A stretch of DNA of 64,000 bases from an uncultured bacterium (GTDB taxonomy: Bacteria > Bacteroidota > Rhodothermia > Rhodothermales > Rubricoccaceae): the NCBI GenBank assembly GCA_947493945.1, contig CANLSR010000012.1, forward strand, positions 41,429-105,428. Direction: 5' to 3'. Numbering within the stretch: the stretch's first letter is position 1; each line of letters opens with the position of its first letter. This document shows, piece by piece, positions 8,247 through 15,873 of the stretch. Under the pieces are notes generated by a model. That model was not told the DNA's origin, searched no databases, and saw nothing but the letters and a program-made list of their open reading frames with translations. A program made the position numbers and the translations under genes.

Positions 8247-8669
8247 ATGGACCACGCCCCCCCCCGCCCCATCCGCGTCCTGATCGCCAAGGTCGGCCTC
8301 GACGGCCACGACCGCGGCGCCAAAGTCGTCGCCGCCGCCCTGCGCGACGCCGGCATGGAGGTGATCTACACCGGGCTCCGCAAGACGCCCGAGGTGGTCG
8401 TGCGCGCGGCCGAAGAAGAGGACGTCGACGCCGTCGGCGTGTCGATCCTGTCGGGCGCCCACGGCACCGTCTTGCCCCGGCTGAAGTCGCTCCTGGACGA
8501 GGCCGGGCTGGGCGACGTGCTGCTGGTGGCCGGCGGCACCATCCCCGAGGACGACGCGGCGGAGCTGCTGGCGGCCGGCACCGTGGACCAAGTGTTCACG
8601 CCGGGCGCCGGCCTGGCCGAGATCGCCGACGCGCTGGCGGCGGCCGTGGCCGAGCGCCGCGCCGCGTGA
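8247..8669 (+). CDS. Stand-alone cobalamin-binding domain protein (methylmalonyl-CoA mutase C-terminal type)
   Basis: This 140-residue protein consists of one B12-binding Rossmann-like domain. The DxHxxG motif appears as LDGHDRG near residues 21-27, where the His would be the lower axial ligand of base-off cobalamin. SGAHGTVLP and AGGTIPEDD complete the signature of the C-terminal domain of methylmalonyl- or isobutyryl-CoA mutase. In archaea and some bacteria this domain is a separate small subunit working with a catalytic large subunit. No large subunit or MeaB-type GTPase is within the window, so the partner must be elsewhere. Its stop overlaps the GTG of the next gene (GTGA). Confidence 0.88.
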   Translation: MDHAPPRPIRVLIAKVGLDGHDRGAKVVAAALRDAGMEVIYTGLRKTPEVVVRAAEEEDVDAVGVSILSGAHGTVLPRLKSLLDEAGLGDVLLVAGGTIPEDDAAELLAAGTVDQVFTPGAGLAEIADALAAAVAERRAA

Positions 8670-9580
8670 TCCCGCCGCGCATCCTGGTGACGGGCGCCGG
8701 CGGGCTGGTGGGCCAGGCGCTGGTGCGCGCGGCCGGCCGGTGGCCCGGCGCCGACGTGCTCGCGACGGGCCGGGGCCCCGCCGTGGCCCACGACCGCGGC
8801 GGCTACGCCCGCCTGGACGTGCTCGACGGCGGCGAGGTCGAGCGCACGTTCCAGGACTTCGCGCCCGACGTGGTGCTCCACGCCGCCGGCCAGGCCCAGG
8901 TCGAGGCCTGCGAGCAAGACCGCCAGTCGTGCTGGGCCCTGAACGTGGACGCCGTCGTGACGCTGGCCGCGGCGTGCCACCGGCACGGGGCGCGGCTGGT
9001 GCTCCCCTCCACCGACTTCGTGTTCGACGGCCGCTCCGGCCCCTACGCCGAGGGCGACCGGCCCGCGCCGGCCAACGCCTACGGGCGCTCCAAGCTGGCC
9101 GCCGAGAACGCGCTCCGCACGTCGCACCTGACCGCCTGGGCCGTGGCCCGGACCACGATGGTGTTCGGCGTGCCGGCCGGCGAGGAGCCCCGGCTCGACG
9201 TCGTCCGCTGGGTCGTGCGCGAGCTGACGGCCGGCCGGCCCATCCGCGTCGCCGACGACCAGTGGCGCACGCCCACCTACGACGACGACCTGGCCGACGG
9301 CGTCCTGCGCATCGCGCGGCTGGGCCGCCAGGGCGTGTTCCACGTCTCGGGCCGCGAGCAGGTGTCGGTGGTGGAGCTCGCCCGGCGCGTGGCCGGCGCG
9401 TTCGACCTGGACGCGTCGCTGATCGAGCCCGCGCCGACGGCCGAGATCCACCCCGGCGCCCCGCGCCCGCTCCACGCCGGCCTGCTGATCCTGCGCGCCG
9501 AGACCGAGCTCGGCTTCCGGCCCCGCCCCCTCGACGCCGCGCTCGGCGCCGTCCGCCAGCGGCTCGGGGCGACGGTGTAG
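8666..9580 (+). CDS. NAD(P)-dependent sugar reductase, RmlD-like SDR
   Basis: This 304-residue extended SDR starts at a GTG overlapping the previous stop, so translation is probably coupled. The nucleotide-binding motif [12 protein letters not shown] is at residues 8-19. The active-site YGRSK (YxxxK) lies about 135 residues in, after the STDFVFDG strand typical of dTDP-4-dehydrorhamnose reductase. RTTMVFG and the C-terminal [20 protein letters not shown] also fit RmlD. No rmlA, rmlB or rmlC is adjacent, so it may act on another nucleotide sugar or in cell-wall modification. Family assignment is secure, substrate is not. Confidence 0.82.
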   Translation: MIPPRILVTGAGGLVGQALVRAAGRWPGADVLATGRGPAVAHDRGGYARLDVLDGGEVERTFQDFAPDVVLHAAGQAQVEACEQDRQSCWALNVDAVVTLAAACHRHGARLVLPSTDFVFDGRSGPYAEGDRPAPANAYGRSKLAAENALRTSHLTAWAVARTTMVFGVPAGEEPRLDVVRWVVRELTAGRPIRVADDQWRTPTYDDDLADGVLRIARLGRQGVFHVSGREQVSVVELARRVAGAFDLDASLIEPAPTAEIHPGAPRPLHAGLLILRAETELGFRPRPLDAALGAVRQRLGATV

Positions 9581-9603
9581 CCGGCCGGAGGCGCCGGGCG
9601 TCC

Positions 9604-10791
9604 CTACCGGGCCGCCGCGCCGTCCGCGGCCGGCACCCCGCGCGCGGGGCCGGGGTCGGAGGTGGGCATTTGGAGCGTGGCCCGCGTGCCCCGCCCGGGC
9701 GCCGACTCGACGGTCAGGCTCCCGCCTACCAGCTCGGCCCGTTCGCGGACGCTCGTGAGCCCCACGCCGGTCGAGGTGCGGCTCGCGTCCACGTCGAACC
9801 CGCGCCCCTCGTCGGCGACCGTCACCCGGACGGCCGGGGCGGCCAGCGCCGCCTGGGCCGTGATCTGCACCCGGTCGACGCCGGCGTGCTTGACGGCGTT
9901 GAACAGCAGCTCGTTTAGGGCCTGGCTAAGCAGCACACGCACGTCTTCGCGCGGGATGGCCACCCCGTCCTCGACCGCGAGTTCGACCGTGAGCCCGTAG
10001 CGCTCGTGCGCGTGGGCAGCCGTCCACTCGAGGAGCTCTGCCAGCCCATCGCCGCGCAGGATCGGGGGCGCCAGGTCGTGCGACAGCGACCGCGTCAGTT
10101 CGGCGGCGCTCCCCAGCGTCTCGCCGGCCTGCTCTAGCAGGCGGGCCGCGAGGTCCGGGTCGGAGGGCAGGACGCGCCTGAGCAGTGCCAGCGTGACCAA
10201 CAGGCCGTGCAGGCGCTGCTGGAGGTCGTCGTGGAGCAGATGGGCGATCCGTCGCCGCTCGGAGTGCTCGGCCAGCGTCAGGTCGGCCGCCAACCGGCGG
10301 ACCTCGCGTGTGCGGGCGGCCACGCGCGCCTCCAGCTCGGCGCGGGCCCCTTCGAGCGCGTGGAGCAGCCCGCTCACCTCCAGCTGGCGGCGGCGGTCGG
10401 ACAGCGCCAGCCGCACGGCCGCGAGCAGCGCCGACGACGGGACCGGGCGCTCCAGGACGACGGCGCTGGCGCCGAGCTGGCGCCGGGCGTCACGCCGCGG
10501 CCGTCGGACGTCGGCCAACAGGATCACCGGCAGGTCCGACCACGACGGCTGGTGACACAGCCAGCTCCCCAGCCGCGCGGCGCCCGCGCCGCCGAGGGCC
10601 TCGCTGGTCAACAGCGCCGCGCCGAAAAACCCGGACTCCAACCCGTCGCACAGCGCGTCCAGCGAGTCGCACGCCCGGGCCGCGAGGCCGCCGGCGCGCA
10701 GCCGGTCGGTGACCAGGCGCGCGTCGCGCCCCAACGGTGCCACCACGCCTACACCGCCGATGGGGGGCACCGTTTCGAGGGGCGTCGGCAC
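9604..10791 (-). CDS. Histidine kinase with N-terminal pseudo-receiver domain
   Basis: This 395-residue soluble kinase has no membrane segment. Residues about 10-125 have receiver-like spacing, but the phosphoacceptor Asp is replaced (AALLTSEAL), the acidic pair is absent (VVAPLGRDA), the Thr/Ser is Ala (VILLADV) and the Lys is Glu (VVLERPV). A coiled linker leads to a HisKA_3 dimerisation box, RRRIAHLLHDDLQQRLHG, with the phospho-His. An HATPase_c domain follows (DEGRGFD, TGVGLTSVRERAELVGG, SAPGRGTRATL). It starts at GTG one base after the KaiC-like stop, so the pair is an operon. By analogy with CikA, whose pseudo-receiver binds clock proteins, this domain may sense the KaiC-like ATPase. 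Confidence 0.85.
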   Translation of the reverse strand: MPTPLETVPPIGGVGVVAPLGRDARLVTDRLRAGGLAARACDSLDALCDGLESGFFGAALLTSEALGGAGAARLGSWLCHQPSWSDLPVILLADVRRPRRDARRQLGASAVVLERPVPSSALLAAVRLALSDRRRQLEVSGLLHALEGARAELEARVAARTREVRRLAADLTLAEHSERRRIAHLLHDDLQQRLHGLLVTLALLRRVLPSDPDLAARLLEQAGETLGSAAELTRSLSHDLAPPILRGDGLAELLEWTAAHAHERYGLTVELAVEDGVAIPREDVRVLLSQALNELLFNAVKHAGVDRVQITAQAALAAPAVRVTVADEGRGFDVDASRTSTGVGLTSVRERAELVGGSLTVESAPGRGTRATLQMPTSDPGPARGVPAADGAAAR

Positions 10792-10792
10792 G

Positions 10793-12295
10793 TTAGGCGT
10801 GGGCCGGCGGGGCGTGCCCGTTGGACGCCCCGGAGTAGAGCGTGGCGACGAGCGGCGGGTCGAGCGTGAGCCCCCCCAGGGCCTCGACCTGCTCGCCGAT
10901 GGCCAGCCCGTCGTCGGACAGGTGGAGCCGGCGCACGTCTTGGGCGTGGGGGCCGTGGCGCTGCTTCAGCACCGAGATCGTCCGCTCGCGGCGGTTGTGC
11001 TCTTTCTGGTACGCCAGCAGGAGCACGCTGTCGGCGAGGTAGCTCACGTGGGCCGGGCCGGTCTGGTCCGCGCTGGACAACGGGCCGTGCTGGTCCACGA
11101 CCAGCAGCGTCAGCACGCCGTGCTGGCTGAGGTAGGTGATGAGCTCGTGGAGCTGGGACACCAGCAGCTCCTGGCGCAGCATGGCGTTGACGTAGCCGCT
11201 CAGCGAGTCGATCACGACCACGCGCGCCCCCTCGTGCTCGACCGTGCGCCGGACGCGCTGGGCGAACTCGCTGGGCGCGATCACGCCCGTGTCCACCTGT
11301 TGGACGTGGAGCCGGCCGGCCTCGACGTGGGCCTCCATCTCCATGCCCAAGCTCCGGCTGCGCATGTAGAACGTCTCCAGCCGCTCGTTGAACAGGAACA
11401 CCGACGCGCACTCGCCCCGCTCGGCCGCCGCGTGGGCGTACTGGAAGGCCAGCGCCGACTTGCCGCTGCCGGTCGGGCCGGAGACCAGGCACGCCGTCCC
11501 CTCGCGGAGCCCCCCGCCCAGCATCTCGTCCAGCTCCGGGACGCCGCTCGCGATGGGCGCCCAGGTGTCGTACCCGTTGGCGCCGTCGGCCACAACGCGC
11601 GGGTACACCTCGACGCCACCGGTCAGGATGCGGAAGTTGTGGTCGCCGGTCAGGAACGGCGTGCTCCGCATCTTGACCACCTGGAGCGTGCGGCGGACGT
11701 TGCCGTAGACGGGCTCCTGCTGGCGGAGCACGAGCACGCCGTTGGCCTGGTTCTGGAGCTCGCGGTCGCTCTTGCGCTTGGGGGGCACGTTGTCCAGGAA
11801 CAGCACCGTGGAGCCCTGGTCAGCCAGAAACCGGCGGAGCGCGCGGAGCGCACGTCGGTAGCGCGTGCGGTCGCCCGAGAGCTCGCGGAGGTCGGCCGCC
11901 GTGTCGATGACCACGCGCGTGGGCCGCACCTCGGCCACGGCCTCCTTGATCATGGAGACGGTCTCCTCCAACTCGACCTCGGCCGACGGGAACACGGTCT
12001 GCGCCTGGCGGGCCGCGTCGGCGGGGCCGTACTCGCGGATCGTGATGCCGTCGAGGTCCCAGCCGTGGGAGTGGGCGATGGTGGTCAGCGACCGCTCCGT
12101 CTGGGACAGCGTGACGTAGAGCGACGTGTGGCCCTGGGCCACGCCGTCCCGGAGGAACTGGAGGCCCAGCGTGGTCTTGCCCGTGCCGGGGCCGCCCTCG
12201 ACCACGTAGACCTCGTCGGTGGGGACGCCGCCGCACAGGATGGCGTCCAGACCAGAGATGCCCGTCGTGACGCGAGGAGGAGAGAGAGGAGTCAT
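10793..12295 (-). CDS. KaiC-like double-domain RecA-fold ATPase
   Basis: This 500-residue protein has the two tandem KaiC domains. CI has Walker A GGPGTGKT at residues 34-41 and Walker B VVIDTA; CII has GPTGSGKS and VVVIDSLSGY. Compared with cyanobacterial KaiC (from memory), the CI catalytic glutamate pair is SQ (VTLSQTERSL). In CII it is NE (FLFNERLETF), keeping one glutamate. At the CII phosphosite the usual HIST is HVSY, so the Ser is kept and the Thr is Tyr. No kaiA or kaiB is nearby. It is the promoter-proximal gene of a two-gene unit with a pseudo-receiver histidine kinase. It probably acts as an ATP-driven hexameric signalling switch rather than a full oscillator. Confidence 0.88.
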   Translation of the reverse strand: MTPLSPPRVTTGISGLDAILCGGVPTDEVYVVEGGPGTGKTTLGLQFLRDGVAQGHTSLYVTLSQTERSLTTIAHSHGWDLDGITIREYGPADAARQAQTVFPSAEVELEETVSMIKEAVAEVRPTRVVIDTAADLRELSGDRTRYRRALRALRRFLADQGSTVLFLDNVPPKRKSDRELQNQANGVLVLRQQEPVYGNVRRTLQVVKMRSTPFLTGDHNFRILTGGVEVYPRVVADGANGYDTWAPIASGVPELDEMLGGGLREGTACLVSGPTGSGKSALAFQYAHAAAERGECASVFLFNERLETFYMRSRSLGMEMEAHVEAGRLHVQQVDTGVIAPSEFAQRVRRTVEHEGARVVVIDSLSGYVNAMLRQELLVSQLHELITYLSQHGVLTLLVVDQHGPLSSADQTGPAHVSYLADSVLLLAYQKEHNRRERTISVLKQRHGPHAQDVRRLHLSDDGLAIGEQVEALGGLTLDPPLVATLYSGASNGHAPPAHA

Positions 12296-12429
12296 AGATA
12301 GAGAGCCCGGACGAGGACGCGCAAGGGGCCCCCGGATGGAGGCCGGACGCGTCAGCGCGGCGGACCGCGCGCGCGTTAGGGAGCGCGACGCTAGAGTAGG
12401 GCGTACTGCGGCGGGCCGCCTCCGTAGAC

Positions 12430-13122
12430 CTACCCGGTTGGCGAGGCCCGGTCGCCTGGCGCGGGGCCGCGCGCCTGGCCGCCGGCGGCTGGCGGCACCA
12501 GCCCGCGCTCGATCACGTAGCGGATCAGCTCCGCCTGGGAGCGCAGGCCCAGCTTGGCCAGCCCGTTGCCCCGGTGCGTCTCGACGGTGCGCGGGCTCAG
12601 GAACAGGCGCTCCGCGATCTCGGGGGCCGTCCGGCCCTCGGCGACCAGGTGCAACACCTCGCGCTCGCGCGGGCTGAGCGTGTCGTAGCGGTCCCGGACG
12701 GCCGGGCGCGCGCCGGCGGCGGGGTCCGCCAGCCCGGCGCTGAGGAACCGGCCCCCGCCCCGGACGGCGGGCAGCGCGGCCACCAGGTCCTCGACGCCCG
12801 ACTCCTTGAGCACGTAGCCCGCCGCCCCGGCCCGGAGCGCCTGGGCCACGTAGGCCTCGTGGTTGTGCATCGAGAGCACCACCACGGACGTCTCCGGCGA
12901 CCGGCCGCGGGCGCGGCGCGTGACCTCGATCCCGTCCAGGCTGGGCATGGCCAGGTCCACCACGAGCACGTCGGGCCGGTGCCGCGCGACCAGCTCCACC
13001 GCGCGGGCGCCGTCGCCCGTCTCGGCGACGACCTCGACGCCGGGCTCGGCGCCGAGCAGCGCCCGGAAGCCCTGGCGCACGATCTGGTGGTCGTCGGCGA
13101 GGACGACGCGCAGGGGGCTCAT
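12430..13122 (-). CDS. NarL/FixJ-type response regulator
   Basis: This 230-residue two-domain regulator has an N-terminal receiver with the acidic pair in VVLADDHQIVRQGFRALL, phosphoacceptor Asp in VLVVDLAMPSLDG, Ser in VVLSMHN and Lys in GYVLKES. The C-terminal LuxR-type helix-turn-helix includes LSPREREVLHLVAEGRTAPEIAERLFLSPRTVETH. The ATG overlaps the TGA of the upstream kinase (ATGA), so the two are translated together and form a cognate pair. Target genes are unknown. The last 15 or so residues are Gly/Ala/Pro-rich and likely disordered. Confidence 0.93.
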   Translation of the reverse strand: MSPLRVVLADDHQIVRQGFRALLGAEPGVEVVAETGDGARAVELVARHRPDVLVVDLAMPSLDGIEVTRRARGRSPETSVVVLSMHNHEAYVAQALRAGAAGYVLKESGVEDLVAALPAVRGGGRFLSAGLADPAAGARPAVRDRYDTLSPREREVLHLVAEGRTAPEIAERLFLSPRTVETHRGNGLAKLGLRSQAELIRYVIERGLVPPAAGGQARGPAPGDRASPTG

Positions 13123-14594
13123 GGCTGGTCCGGCCGTGGGGTGACGGGCAGCGAGACGGTGACGCGCGTGCCGGCGCCGGGCTCGGAGGTCACCTCGCAG
13201 GTGCCGCCGGCCAGGCCGGCGCGTTCGCGCATCCCCGCCAGCCCGCCCGAGTCGGCCTCGGCGACGCGGTCGGTGTCGAACCCGCGGCCCTCGTCCACGA
13301 CGTGGAGCGCCAGCCGGTCGGGGTCGCGGTGGCACAGCACCTGCACCCGGTCGGCACCGGCGTGGCGGGCCACGTTGGTCAGCGCCTCCTGGACCACCCG
13401 GTAGGCCGCCGTCTCGACGGCGGGCGAGAACCGGTCGCCGTCGGAGACCTCGGACCGGAAGTCGACCGCGATGCCGGTGCGCGCGGCGAACCGGTCGGCC
13501 AGCTGGCGGAGCGCCGGCGCCAGCCCCAGGTCGTCGAGCAGGCTCGGCCGGAGCTCGAGCGACAGGCCGCGCACCGTCTCGGTGGCCGTGCGGACGAGCG
13601 CCTGGGCGTCGGCGAGCGCGGGGGACCCGGCCGGCAAGGCCCGGCGGATGGTGATCTGGATCATGGTCAGGAGCGCGCCGAGCTCGTCGTGGAGCTCGCG
13701 CGCGAGCCGGCGCCGCTCCTGCTCCTCGGCCTGGAGCAGCTGGGCCGAGACCCGGCGCAGCTCGCGCTGGGCCTGGTGGCGGGCCGTCACGTCGGCGGCC
13801 ATGCTGATGACCAGCCGCCGGCCCCGGGCGTCGCGGCCGAGCGGCGCCGAGCGGAAGGCCCAGACCCGGCTCTCCCCGCTCCGGGTGCGGACGGTGTACT
13901 CGCCGTCGTCGACGTGGCCGCCGGCCTGGTAGAGCTGCTGGATGTGGTCGCGGACGACCCGCTGGCGGTCGCCGTAGGCGAGCTGGGTCCACTCGGCGAC
14001 GGTCGGGACGTCGGCGGCGGCGTAGCCGGTGATCTCGCAGAAGGCCTGGCTCACCTGGAGGATCTCGCCGTCCTCGGCGTGGAGCAGGGCCGGGATCGGG
14101 GCCTGGGCGACGGCGCGCTCGAACTGGCTCTCGGCGGCCGGCGGCGCGGCGCGGCACTTGCGCGCCGTCACGTCCGCCACGACGCCCAGCATCCGCCGAG
14201 CCCCAGCGCCGTCTCCGTGCCCGAGACCGCCCCGCACCCAGACCCAGCGGCGGGCGCCGTCGGCGCGCACGATCTGGCATTCGACGTCCCAGTCGTGGCC
14301 GTCGCGGACGGCCGCCTGGAACGCAGCGTCCACCTCGTCGCGGTCCTCGGTCACGACGTGGTCCAGGAACCGGCGGTACGTCCACTCGGCGGGCGGCTCG
14401 GGGTAGCCGAAGATCCGGTCGTGGAGCGGGGACCGGGAGACGGTGCCCCGCTCTACGTCGAGGTCCCACCGCCCCAGACCGGCCACCTCCAGCGCCAGCC
14501 GGTCGTCGCCGGGCCCATCGCCGGCTCGGCGACCGGCCCCAGGCCCGACGCGCGGGCGGAAGTCGCGCTCGGGTCCGCCGGCGGTCAGGTCCAT
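13119..14594 (-). CDS. Double-PAS histidine kinase (HisKA_3)
   Basis: This soluble kinase is about 491 residues from ATG at 14594. Two PAS domains are visible. The first ends in RWVWVRGG..MLGVVADVTARK; the second starts at FERAVAQAPIPALLHAEDGEILQVS and ends VISMAADVTARH. They are followed by the phospho-His box EEQERRRLARELHDELGALL and an HATPase_c domain (DEGRGFD, GGLAGMRERAGLAGG, SEPGAGTRVTV). Upstream in-frame Met codons exist, but that stretch lacks domain character; a minus-strand TACTTTGC element at 14672-14665 lies 70 nt ahead of the chosen start. PAS domains suggest a redox, light or small-molecule input. It is coupled to the downstream NarL-type regulator. Confidence 0.88.
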   Translation of the reverse strand: MDLTAGGPERDFRPRVGPGAGRRAGDGPGDDRLALEVAGLGRWDLDVERGTVSRSPLHDRIFGYPEPPAEWTYRRFLDHVVTEDRDEVDAAFQAAVRDGHDWDVECQIVRADGARRWVWVRGGLGHGDGAGARRMLGVVADVTARKCRAAPPAAESQFERAVAQAPIPALLHAEDGEILQVSQAFCEITGYAAADVPTVAEWTQLAYGDRQRVVRDHIQQLYQAGGHVDDGEYTVRTRSGESRVWAFRSAPLGRDARGRRLVISMAADVTARHQAQRELRRVSAQLLQAEEQERRRLARELHDELGALLTMIQITIRRALPAGSPALADAQALVRTATETVRGLSLELRPSLLDDLGLAPALRQLADRFAARTGIAVDFRSEVSDGDRFSPAVETAAYRVVQEALTNVARHAGADRVQVLCHRDPDRLALHVVDEGRGFDTDRVAEADSGGLAGMRERAGLAGGTCEVTSEPGAGTRVTVSLPVTPRPDQP

Positions 14595-14835
14595 CGTGAG
14601 GGTCGCATCTGGCCCGGAGCGCCGGTTGTCGAGGGCCGCCGGGCTGAGCGCCTCGGCGGGACTGGCAAAGTAAACGCTCGGGCCACAGCCTTTCTCGCCA
14701 GAGCCGCTGGGTGACGGGCCGTCTGGGACGGGCCCGAGCGGCCCTTCCCCCTTTCCGCCGAACCCGTGGGCGCCCGGCGCGTCGCACCCCAGCCCGAGGC
14801 TGACCGCCCGCGCCTTTCTTGTCGCTCCGCAGACC

Positions 14836-15213
14836 ATGACGCACCGCATCTTTCTCGTCGAAGACCACCCCGTGATGCGGGAGGCGTACGGGCACCTCCT
14901 CGCGGTGGAGCCGGGGCTGGAGCTGTGCGGCGAGTCCGAGACGGCCGAGGAGTTTCTGGACGTCATCGACGACTCCCCGTGCACCTTGGTCGTAACCGAC
15001 CTGTCGCTGCCGGGGATGGACGGCATCACGCTCGTCGGCGAGATCCGCGCTCGGCGGCCGACGTTGCCCGTGATCGTGATCTCGGCGCACGAGGAGTCGG
15101 GCTACCAGGAGCGTGCCAAGCGCGCAGGTGCGCAGGCCTACCTCGTCAAGGGCGACATGGCGGAGCAGCTGGCGCCCACCATCCACCGGGTCATGGACCA
15201 AGCGGCCCACTAG
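14836..15213 (+). CDS. Single-domain response regulator
   Basis: This 125-residue protein is a lone receiver domain. The acidic pair is in IFLVEDHPVMREAY, the phosphoacceptor Asp in LVVTDLSLPGMDG, Ser in VIVISAHEESGY and Lys in QAYLVKGD. There is no output domain, so it works as a phosphate shuttle or by protein-protein contact. It is divergent from the PAS kinase, with 241 nt between the starts. The surrounding genes make it a likely third member of the local phosphorelay, or an input to the KaiC-like pair. It ends 19 nt before the convergent lipoprotein gene. Confidence 0.9.
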   Translation: MTHRIFLVEDHPVMREAYGHLLAVEPGLELCGESETAEEFLDVIDDSPCTLVVTDLSLPGMDGITLVGEIRARRPTLPVIVISAHEESGYQERAKRAGAQAYLVKGDMAEQLAPTIHRVMDQAAH

Positions 15214-15232
15214 CGGCCGGCCGGGGCCGCCG

Positions 15233-15640
15233 CTAGTTGGTGGCGGCCGGGACCAGGAGCACCTGGGCCCCCTCGCCCTCGGCGGGCTCGACGATCAGGT
15301 AGCCGCCGTCGGGGCGCAGCGTCGCGGTCCCGCCGAGGTAGCGCTCCAGCTCCACGGTGCCCGGTTCGCACGCGCGCAGCGTGCAGGCCAACGGCCCCTC
15401 GACCGTCAACACGTCGTCGCGGACCGAGTACCGGCCGTTGCAGACGTTGCACGACGCGAGGGTGAGCCCGCCGTCGGGCGCGAACGTGACCCGGTCGCCG
15501 TCGCCGCGGAGGACCGTTCCGTCGGCCAGCACCACGCGCTCCAGCGTCCACGAGGAGCCGGGGACGTCGGCGGCCAGCCCCGTGGGGGCCTGGCTGCATC
15601 CGGCGGACAGGACGAGGAGAGCGAGGAGCGCGAGACGCAC
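15233..15640 (-). CDS. META-domain lipoprotein (HslJ-like)
   Basis: This 135-residue protein has a lipoprotein signal (MRLALLALLVLSAGC, lipobox LSAGC). After the Cys, the SSWTLERVVLADGT opening, the VTFAPDGGLTLASCNVCNGRYSV middle and GPLACTLRACE follow the META/HslJ pattern of a small beta-barrel-like fold. META proteins are linked to stress or heat-shock tolerance in the envelope, but the mechanism is unknown. Four Cys residues in the middle (SCNVCN, LACTLRAC) could form disulfides. It is convergent with the lone receiver gene. Confidence 0.75.
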   Translation of the reverse strand: MRLALLALLVLSAGCSQAPTGLAADVPGSSWTLERVVLADGTVLRGDGDRVTFAPDGGLTLASCNVCNGRYSVRDDVLTVEGPLACTLRACEPGTVELERYLGGTATLRPDGGYLIVEPAEGEGAQVLLVPAATN

Positions 15641-15873
15641 GGCGGGATCGGGGGGACCGCCGGAAACTACTCCGACCGCCGCGCCGGCTGGCGGCCCGCG
15701 CCGGCGGAGGGGTTGGGGGCCCGGCGAGCCTCCGATCTGCGCCCTTCCTCCCTACGCCTCGTTGACCTCCCCACGTCTCGTTGACCTCCCCACCTCATCC
15801 ACCTCTTCTCCTTCCCCCTGTCTCCCGAGCCTCTCCTCCCCGGCTAGCTTTCCGGCCGCCCACCCCGCGCCCC
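15641..15873. other. serS upstream region with short tandem repeat
   Basis: No gene is seen. Two near-identical 19-nt units (CGCCTCGTTGACCTCCCCA and CGTCTCGTTGACCTCCCCA) lie in tandem at about 15755-15792, followed by a pyrimidine-rich stretch. TAGCTTTC at 15845-15852 lies 21 nt before the serS ATG and is a good -7-like element. Confidence 0.5.

Noticed and set aside
13119..15029. Upstream extension of the PAS kinase to 15029
   Set aside because: The added 145 residues have no domain character and run through the divergent receiver gene; ATG at 14594 follows a -7-like element.
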